Origin: an uncultured Treponema sp.
Lineage (GTDB): Bacteria > Spirochaetota > Spirochaetia > Treponematales > Treponemataceae
Direction of reading: 5' to 3'
Assembly: GCA_937902125.1 (NCBI GenBank)
Contig: CALDIB010000030.1
Location: 49,604 to 113,603 of the forward strand
Length of the DNA: 64,000 bases
The position numbers and the translations under genes are program-made. Numbering within the stretch: the first letter of the stretch is position 1; the number at the start of each line of letters is the position of its first letter. A model generated the notes under the pieces. It saw only the letters and a list, made by a program, of their open reading frames with translations. It was not told where the DNA came from and ran no database searches. Below are positions 58,374 to 64,000 of the stretch, in pieces.

Positions 58374-61070
58374 ATGGCAAAGAGAAAAAGCAAGAAGAAC
58401 AATAATTTCGTTCCCGAAAATAAAATCGACGAAACTCTTGATGAGCGTATTGAACAAATGGAAGCCAACGGCGGCATGAGCGAAGCCGCTATGGAAGCGG
58501 AGATTGCTGCGCAGGAGAATCCAAAGCCCGACTACCTTGACGAAAACGGAAATCCCCATTGGTTTGACGAAGAAGAAGATTATGATGTCGGCCAGATTCC
58601 GCTTGAAGTCGTTGACAGAACTGAAATGCTATACGCCAATTCAGACAAGGTTTCGGCCCGTGAATACAAAATCAGAATTGACGAAGGATTGTTCAAGGAA
58701 CTTTCGCCGGAACAGTATTCGGAAACAAGCTTTTCCGATGACGAAATACCCGCAATCACTTATCGCCAATCCATGGATTCAGAAGTTCCAGACCAGTTCC
58801 TTATATCAAAGTTCAAGCGGGGCGATTACGACATTCCGCTCATTCAGACGACTGTTGAGATAAAGGACGAAGAACTTTTAAGACAGATAAAATTTAATGT
58901 TGAGAATTATGAAGAAGAAAGACAACAAACAGAAACCGAACTTTCTTCATACTATGAACGATTTGAAAAGGAAGCAGCGACTCAAAGTGAAGAAGTGCAG
59001 CTTCAAAAAGCTCTTGCGTATTCTTTGGATAAAAATGTTTCTCCACTCATAGAAGTGAAATTAAATCGTGAGAATTGGAATAAACTTTTTCCGAATGGAA
59101 CTGTTGAAACCCCCGTTGCCACTGTAAGGCTTGGCGATAATCAATTTGAAAAATTGTCAAAATCAGACAGGAATAACCTTCTTGCCGCAATGTATCAAAC
59201 TCTTTCAGAACCAGCTATTGTTCTTGAAAAAGAAACGCTGGACGAAAAGACCGGGGAATTCCGTCCTGTGAATGTATATGGAAAATCATTTGTTCGAGAA
59301 GATTCTAATCATAAGAGAGCGGTTGAATCTGTCATTATTTTTAGAGATGGTGAAAATATTTCAATCGGCACTCACAACAAAAGTATCAAGGATTTTGTAA
59401 AGCAAATAAAAACGGCTGACCAGATAATCTATGCAGATTCTGAAATCAGCCGAATAGCTTCGCTCATTCTGCAGAATGGGGGAAGCCCTGTGCGACTCCA
59501 AGATGCAATAAACAACAGAGCCATTAATTCACAATACGACAAAAACAAGTTGTTGTCAATAGGAAAATTGCAATTTTCCAATGTTGATGAAAAAAATAAT
59601 TCGACAGAAAATCTTGAACAATCATCTCTGGACAACGCCGCTGAGCTTTTGAAAAATGTAAAATTTTCACCCGAAAACTATAAGAAGCTTTTGAATGTAA
59701 TAAATGAAATTTCCGAAATCTCCGGCGAGAAAAAAATAGAAGTTCCAAAGCCGGAAGAAATCGCTAAAGAGGAAAACGAAAAGCAAAAGTCGAATGACCA
59801 AGCCCAAGACCGCGACAGCGACGAAGGCGGCGTTATCGCAAAGCCGCAAGAGCCGCAGAGGCCAATGGACGGCGGCGGCGCGGCGTTCGAAGAAGAAAAG
59901 CCAAAGCCCGAAACAGCGATGTTCGACCCGACCGCTCCAATCGTTTACGGAAAGACCGTCCTTCCGTCTTTTGCCGTAAAAACGGAGAAAGGCCTCGTTT
60001 CAATCGAAAATCCCATTGTGACCGGCTTTAACAAAAAGAACGGAACATATGAGGTTGAAAGCGGCGGCGAAAAATTGGAGCTTCCGAAGAAAACCTTTAA
60101 AACGCTTTTGTCCGACAAAAAGGAGCGCGAGGCCGTCCAAGCGCGAATCGCCGAAGGCAAAACGATTGTTTTCGCCGACGAATCAAGAGGAATAAAGGGA
60201 ACGGAAATCCCCGAATTTTCTTTGATAACGCAACACGGATTGAAAACATACAAAGGCTTTGTTCCCCAAAGCCGCGACGAAGCCGCCGGAACATACACGC
60301 TTTCAAACGGCGAGGAAACATTGATTCTAAAAAACAAAGACTTCGCCGAAGTCACCGCCGCCGAACGTTGGGAAAACAAATTTGACGAACATTCTCCCGC
60401 TTGGCAAAAACTCGTTCCGTCGCAATATGAGGACTACTTCAAACTGCGAGACAACACGGCGGCGAATTTCACGCACAACCTTTCCGTCGCTTGCAGAGAA
60501 AAGGCCAACAGCCCTTGCGACGCTATGAGGGCTGCTAAAATGATAATCGACCAAATGAGCAAAGACGAAAAAGCCAAAACGCAGGCGCTATTGAATGAAA
60601 TGGCCAGAGAAGAGAAGAATTTAAACATGGTCATCGCCGGAATCTACCATGAGGCCGTTAAATGCGTTCCATTAAATGAAGAAAAAATCAAACAGGATTT
60701 CCCGGACAAATACATCGCCCGGCCAATGTTCGACACCATAAGCGGAGACGGTCAAAAAGTCGAAAACGACCAAGCGCTTGTAAAGAATGGACAGGACAGA
60801 AACTTGCGGATTGGCTCTGTTTTGAAAAACATCGACGTTCAATCCGACGCTCTTTTCGGAAAAGGAAAAAATTCCGTCCTCTTTTCAGAGCTTCGCGTCG
60901 TTTCCGCTTCAAAAGAAGGTAATTCAATCACTTTGATGGACGAGAAGAACAGCTATATAAAGCTTCCTCGCGACACGGTTCTTTCGCTCTACAAGGAACA
61001 ACAGCTTCGCGAAATGAAGTCGGAGCGCAAGGTCGAGCGAAAAAACACAATGTCGATTTCATATTCTTAA
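58374..61070 (+). CDS. Large protein with a PBECR-like nuclease domain
   Basis: 898 residues from the ATG at 58374, with AAAAGGAG upstream. Residues 1-220 are acidic and helical. Residues about 222-360 (VKLNRENWNKLFPNGTVETPVATVRLGDNQFEKL to ISRIASLILQNGG) follow the pattern of phage-type PBECR3-like nuclease domains found in mobile-element giant proteins. That part is visibly AT-richer than its flanks, suggesting a module swap. The second half contains two similar beta-rich units (VVLPSFAVKTEKGLVSIENP; EIPEFSLITQHGLKTYKGFV), perhaps DNA-clamp or wrapping domains of unknown role. It ends KNTMSISYS. Last plus-strand gene of the block, overlapping the convergent gene by 4 bases. Confidence 0.65.
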   Translation: MAKRKSKKNNNFVPENKIDETLDERIEQMEANGGMSEAAMEAEIAAQENPKPDYLDENGNPHWFDEEEDYDVGQIPLEVVDRTEMLYANSDKVSAREYKIRIDEGLFKELSPEQYSETSFSDDEIPAITYRQSMDSEVPDQFLISKFKRGDYDIPLIQTTVEIKDEELLRQIKFNVENYEEERQQTETELSSYYERFEKEAATQSEEVQLQKALAYSLDKNVSPLIEVKLNRENWNKLFPNGTVETPVATVRLGDNQFEKLSKSDRNNLLAAMYQTLSEPAIVLEKETLDEKTGEFRPVNVYGKSFVREDSNHKRAVESVIIFRDGENISIGTHNKSIKDFVKQIKTADQIIYADSEISRIASLILQNGGSPVRLQDAINNRAINSQYDKNKLLSIGKLQFSNVDEKNNSTENLEQSSLDNAAELLKNVKFSPENYKKLLNVINEISEISGEKKIEVPKPEEIAKEENEKQKSNDQAQDRDSDEGGVIAKPQEPQRPMDGGGAAFEEEKPKPETAMFDPTAPIVYGKTVLPSFAVKTEKGLVSIENPIVTGFNKKNGTYEVESGGEKLELPKKTFKTLLSDKKEREAVQARIAEGKTIVFADESRGIKGTEIPEFSLITQHGLKTYKGFVPQSRDEAAGTYTLSNGEETLILKNKDFAEVTAAERWENKFDEHSPAWQKLVPSQYEDYFKLRDNTAANFTHNLSVACREKANSPCDAMRAAKMIIDQMSKDEKAKTQALLNEMAREEKNLNMVIAGIYHEAVKCVPLNEEKIKQDFPDKYIARPMFDTISGDGQKVENDQALVKNGQDRNLRIGSVLKNIDVQSDALFGKGKNSVLFSELRVVSASKEGNSITLMDEKNSYIKLPRDTVLSLYKEQQLREMKSERKVERKNTMSISYS

Positions 61071-61951
61071 AGAAAGAAACGGGCCGCGCCGAACAATATC
61101 GACGCGGCGGCCATCGCGAAAATAACGATGTCTTTTGTCGAAAATTTGCTTGCGGCCACAGACGGAACTTTTTCGATAAGCTTTTTGTGTTGGTCGGAGC
61201 ATTGCTTTAAAAAGTCGATTGACTGTTGCTGGACTTTTTGCAAGTTCTCCTGGCATTTTTCGGTGTATGCCTTAATCATTTCGTTCGCTTCCGCTTTCAT
61301 TCCCTTTATGTTGCTGTCTGAAACCTTTCGGATTTGGTCAGCGGACTCTGTAATAAGGTTGTCGGTCTTTACGGTTTGCTGAGCGAACATGGCCTTGATT
61401 TCTTCCTTAAAGTCGTCAATGTTCTGCTTTATAACGTTGTCGGCGGAGTGAAGCTCTTCGATTTTGTCTTTCATGTCGCCGATTTTCGTCGTCAAGAAAT
61501 TGTCTATCTTGATAATGAATTGGGAAAATTCCGCCTTTTCCTTGTAAAGCTGCTCTTGAAGCATGTTGACTTCTTTTTCAAGGTTGATGTTTTTCACTCG
61601 CTCTTCAAGATAGCTTTCGTAGCTTTCGGTCGTCTTGAGCTTTTCTTTGAGGCCGCTTGTCGCGGAAATCAAGTCGTTGAACTTTCTTATGGTTTCCGAT
61701 TGGAACGCTACCAAGTCCTGCCGCCGGTCGTTGATGAGCTTGTCAACGAGAGCCTTTTGCTCTTGAATGTCGCCGACGCACTCTTCAATGGCAATCATAA
61801 AGCTTTCCGCCACGGTGCGGTCTATCGTCACCATGTCCGGCGACTTTTGTGTTTGCGGAGAAATCGTTTTAGGCTCTTCCTTTTTGTCCAGTTCTTGCAT
61901 GGCCTTTTTTTCCGCAATTTCCTTTTCGTCTGCGTTTTTGCTAAAAATCAT
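61067..61951 (-). CDS. Coiled-coil protein with a C-terminal membrane anchor
   Basis: 294 residues; AAGGA lies upstream of the ATG, which overlaps the preceding stop. A long helical region (about 60-255) with heptad-like Glu/Lys/Leu spacing, including YLEERVKNINLEKEVNMLQEQLYKEKAEFSQF, ends in a single hydrophobic segment, IVIFAMAAASILFGAARFFL. This tail-anchored coiled-coil layout recalls MbeB/MbeD-type mobilisation proteins and RmuC-like proteins but homology is not established. Confidence 0.6.
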   Translation of the reverse strand: MIFSKNADEKEIAEKKAMQELDKKEEPKTISPQTQKSPDMVTIDRTVAESFMIAIEECVGDIQEQKALVDKLINDRRQDLVAFQSETIRKFNDLISATSGLKEKLKTTESYESYLEERVKNINLEKEVNMLQEQLYKEKAEFSQFIIKIDNFLTTKIGDMKDKIEELHSADNVIKQNIDDFKEEIKAMFAQQTVKTDNLITESADQIRKVSDSNIKGMKAEANEMIKAYTEKCQENLQKVQQQSIDFLKQCSDQHKKLIEKVPSVAASKFSTKDIVIFAMAAASILFGAARFFL

Positions 61952-62310
61952 TTTTCTGTATCCGTCCTTTCCGAAATGCTAATCGGAACTCCGTCCTTCC
62001 ATATTTCCTCAACGCCAGCGTCGTTGTCGATTACTTTCTCCAACAAGCCGTTGTTCCACCATTCCCAATGGTTCGGGCACTCGACGGCGGCCATGCCGTC
62101 TTGTGAGTGAATCAAACCGTTCTTGAAGGTGAAAATGACGTATCGCTCTTTTCCGTTGATAACGTCGGTTTTTCCGTGGCGGCCTTCAAGAATTTCGCCG
62201 TCAGCGGAAAACTGCTCGAACTGACAATCTTTGTATGGAGAGCAAGACTTCTTGTAAAGCTCGTTTTGAGAGAATTCTTCCCTTAACGCTAAAATCTCTT
62301 TTTCTGTCAT
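61948..62310 (-). CDS. GPA/EWW-repeat protein (first paralogue)
   Basis: 120 residues. GKTDVINGKERYVIFTFKNGLIHSQDGMAAVECPNHWEWWNNGLLEKVIDNDAGVEEIWKDGVPI resembles the phage and mobile-element repeat in which G.lH.e.GPA.......EWW.NG. units alternate. The neighbour at 62310-62609 has the same pattern, so the pair arose by duplication. Function unknown; some such proteins accompany toxins. TAATG overlap with the upstream gene. Confidence 0.6.
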   Translation of the reverse strand: MTEKEILALREEFSQNELYKKSCSPYKDCQFEQFSADGEILEGRHGKTDVINGKERYVIFTFKNGLIHSQDGMAAVECPNHWEWWNNGLLEKVIDNDAGVEEIWKDGVPISISERTDTEK

Positions 62311-62609
62311 TAAGCTTTCTCCTGCGGCGAAACTTGCTTTCCGTTAAGCCACCATTCCTCGTAATTGTCAACTTGGTCGATGATGGCCGGGCCTTTTTCA
62401 CAATGAAGGACTCCGTTTCTCCAATGCTCGATGTGACTCCCTGTTTCGCTTTCTATTGCCGGAATGAGGTTGCCTTCTTCGTCCATGCTGTCGTCAAGCC
62501 AGCCGTCCTTGATTCTTACGGCCATGCCGTCAACAATGTATTCGCCGTGGGCGATTGTGTTGTCCTCCAACAAGATTCTTTGATGCTGGAATGATTTGAA
62601 GCTTTTCAT
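62310..62609 (-). CDS. GPA/EWW-repeat protein (second paralogue)
   Basis: 99 residues from the ATG at 62609 with AAGGAG upstream. IEHWRNGVLHCEKGPAIIDQVDNYEEWWLNGKQVSP shows the repeat clearly, after a RIKDGWLDDSMDEEGNLIPAIESETGSH acidic segment. It shares a TAATG junction with its paralogue. Confidence 0.6.
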   Translation of the reverse strand: MKSFKSFQHQRILLEDNTIAHGEYIVDGMAVRIKDGWLDDSMDEEGNLIPAIESETGSHIEHWRNGVLHCEKGPAIIDQVDNYEEWWLNGKQVSPQEKA

Positions 62610-62620
62610 TTTCTTTCTCC

Positions 62621-62857
62621 TTATAATTTCTTTTGTTCGCTCCGCTCCCAAAATGAGAACGGATTTTTTTCCAATATTCCTACAGCCGCGTCGCGCGTCC
62701 TTTTGGCCGCGATTGCGGTTTCCTTCAAAAGCGAGCTGCAGAATTCGCAAAGCTCCTCGTCGTCGGTGTCGTTGACAATCCTTGCCAAAAGCTCCGCGTC
62801 GCCTTGCGAAATTTCAAAGTTTACCCGAAGCGTCGCATACTCATTCTCGCGGTTCAC
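62621..62857 (-). CDS. Small hypothetical protein
   Basis: 78 residues from a GTG at 62857; GGAGG lies just upstream, within the end of the preceding gene. The sequence is polar and helical (EISQGDAELLARIVNDTDDEELCEFCSSLLKETAIAAKRTRD). It overlaps the SSB-like gene by 4 bases. No family recognised. Confidence 0.55.
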   Translation of the reverse strand: MNRENEYATLRVNFEISQGDAELLARIVNDTDDEELCEFCSSLLKETAIAAKRTRDAAVGILEKNPFSFWERSEQKKL

Positions 62858-63204
62858 GAAGCGGCCTCCGCTTTTCTTTTCCTTGTCGCGAAAACAGGCA
62901 AAAGCTCAACGATGTCGGCTTGCAAGAAAGAGTAAGGCACTTTCTTTCCGTCCGGCCCTTTGTGAAACCGCTGCCTCATCGTTCCGACGACATTCACTTC
63001 CTTTCCTTCCACAAGATACTCGGCTATCAAGGCCGCCGCGTCTTTCGGATAGTTGACGGTGAAATAAATCGGCTCGTTCTGTTGGTTCGGCAAGCCCAAG
63101 TCCACGACGGTGAACACGGCCATCGCGTTAGGCTCGCCCTTTAGGTTTATGAGCTTCATTTCCGCCGGTTTGACCACTTTGCCGTGAACGGTAATCACGT
63201 TCAT
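62854..63204 (-). CDS. SSB-like OB-fold protein
   Basis: 116 residues: NVITVHGKVVKPAEMKLINLKGEPNAMAVFTVVDLG, then PIYFTVNYPKDAAALIAEYLVEGKEVNVVGTM, the strand pattern of single-stranded DNA-binding proteins (HGRV...E.k......... A.F.vA......... F.....wg..A......l.kG..v.v.G). It lacks the acidic C-terminal tail of housekeeping SSB. Probably binds transferred or replicating ssDNA of the element. Confidence 0.72.
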   Translation of the reverse strand: MNVITVHGKVVKPAEMKLINLKGEPNAMAVFTVVDLGLPNQQNEPIYFTVNYPKDAAALIAEYLVEGKEVNVVGTMRQRFHKGPDGKKVPYSFLQADIVELLPVFATRKRKAEAAS

Positions 63205-63206
63205 TT

Positions 63207-63479
63207 TTACATTCCTCCTATCATTAGTTTAAGCGCGAATAAAATCGCGGCGAAGTTTATCGTTTTTGTAACAGCGCGGCTTTTCCAAAGCCAATAGTTC
63301 CAATGCTTGTATCTTGACAAATAGCACTCGGCGAAGAAAAACGCGCCGCCAACGATTGACAAGACCATGACGGCCAAAAAAGTGTAATGGCGGCTCAAAA
63401 ACGCGATTGCGGCGGCGAATTCCCGCTCCGCGATGCGCGTTAACGGCCTTAGCAATCGAATGACGGCCCGCCACGGCAT
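63207..63479 (-). CDS. Small membrane protein
   Basis: 90 residues with two or three hydrophobic segments (YTFLAVMVLSIVGGAFFFAECYL; TINFAAILFALKLMIGGM) and a basic N-terminus. GGGGGAG lies 13 bases before the ATG, which overlaps the preceding stop (TAATG). Function unknown. Confidence 0.6.
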   Translation of the reverse strand: MPWRAVIRLLRPLTRIAEREFAAAIAFLSRHYTFLAVMVLSIVGGAFFFAECYLSRYKHWNYWLWKSRAVTKTINFAAILFALKLMIGGM

Positions 63480-63922
63480 TAGCTGTAAATCTCCCCCATG
63501 CCGGCCATTTGCTCTTCGGTCATCTCAAAGGAATCGTCGTCCGGAATGTCATCTTCCGTCACGAAGGTGTCCTCTTCCGGCGCGTTGGGCGTTTTTGGAT
63601 CAAAGAGGAATTGAATGGAGCGGATTCCGATGGAAGTCGCGCTTCGCTTCGCTCCATCTTTCTCCCACTTGTCTTGCTTCAAGTATCCTTCGATGTTCAA
63701 TCTCTGTCCCTTTTTCAAGAAGCGGAGAATCTTTTCCGCGTAGCTTCCGTATACGGCCAGCGGGAAGAAATTGCCCTTGCTTTCGTATGTTCCGTCGCTT
63801 TTCTTGACGGAACGGTTGTTGGCGACTGAGAAAACCGCCACGCTCAATCCGCTCGCGGTTTTCTTCAACTCCGCGTCCTTGACGACGCGACCAAACAAAA
63901 AGATGTGGTTCATCTCTGACAT
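63479..63922 (-). CDS. ssb: Single-stranded DNA-binding protein (SSB)
   Basis: 147 residues; AAAGGAG precedes the ATG. MNHIFLFGRVVKDAELKKTASGLSVAVFSVANNR, NFFPLAVYGSYAEKILRFLKKGQRLNIEGYLKQDKW and RSIQFLF form a standard OB fold. The tail is acidic (EEDTFVTEDDIPDDDSFEMTEEQ) but ends MAGMGEIYS instead of the DDDIPF that recruits partner proteins to housekeeping SSB. First visible gene of a minus-strand operon reaching 61067. Confidence 0.88.
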   Translation of the reverse strand: MSEMNHIFLFGRVVKDAELKKTASGLSVAVFSVANNRSVKKSDGTYESKGNFFPLAVYGSYAEKILRFLKKGQRLNIEGYLKQDKWEKDGAKRSATSIGIRSIQFLFDPKTPNAPEEDTFVTEDDIPDDDSFEMTEEQMAGMGEIYS

Positions 63923-64000
63923 AAAAAACTCCTTTCGTTTTATATTTAGACAATATGTAGTGCCACCAGGTTTGCAGAATCGAGGGTTCGGTCGTAAACT

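Overview
The window looks like a piece of a Treponema-type spirochaete chromosome carrying most of a large conjugative element. The spirochaete assignment rests on two tandem FlaB-type core flagellins with the N-terminus M[IV][10 protein letters not shown], spirochaete-style lipoprotein lipoboxes, and the general gene style. No database search was possible, so family names rest on motifs and remembered family patterns.

Positions 1-11,150 look like ordinary chromosome. A minus-strand flagellar group (flaB, flaB, partial flaG) is followed by rdgB, a gene of unknown function, a compact coenzyme A cluster on the plus strand (panB, panC, coaC, coaB, coaX, panD), gatB and a small membrane protein. 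CoaB and CoaC are separate proteins and pantothenate kinase is the type III enzyme.

From about 11.4 kb to the right edge the content is accessory. It starts with a DDE insertion sequence (11.5-12.9 kb) and a run of small minus-strand genes, then a type IA topoisomerase. A 0.5 kb divergent control region separates these from a Rep-like gene pair. A type IV secretion (Trb/VirB-like) system follows in two plus-strand blocks: VirB8, VirB9, VirB10 and a 2,022-residue Ig-repeat lipoprotein (19.9-29.3 kb); then VirD4, an RHH protein, VirB11, B2, B3, B4, B5 and B6 (31.7-41.7 kb). Between the blocks lie two minus-strand lipoproteins and two small genes. An AT-rich toxin island (41.8-46.5 kb) holds RelB/PIN, a zeta-type kinase, an HTH-MazF-like fusion and a HipA-like kinase. 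A third block (47.9-61.1 kb) encodes an ArdC-like protein, nuclease-like modules and a 2,788-residue methylase-helicase-JAB protein. The window ends in a minus-strand operon with two SSB-like proteins. No integrase and no recognisable relaxase are in view, so the element probably extends past the right edge.

Themes that go beyond annotation: (1) a 15-bp palindrome (TTGCC-N5-GGCAA type) sits at several element promoters and suggests one element-wide regulon; (2) a second palindrome (CGCTTGA-CAAA-TCAAGCG) overlaps three further promoters; (3) a palindromic repeat of exactly 17 codons is inserted in frame twice in the topoisomerase gene, with a third copy outside it; (4) several cargo proteins, including toxins and antirestriction-type proteins, share a short basic-Ser-rich C-terminal tail that could be a T4SS export signal; (5) two otherwise different proteins share a VNG..RVCKNG C-terminal module; (6) at least four genes appear to be transcribed without a leader.
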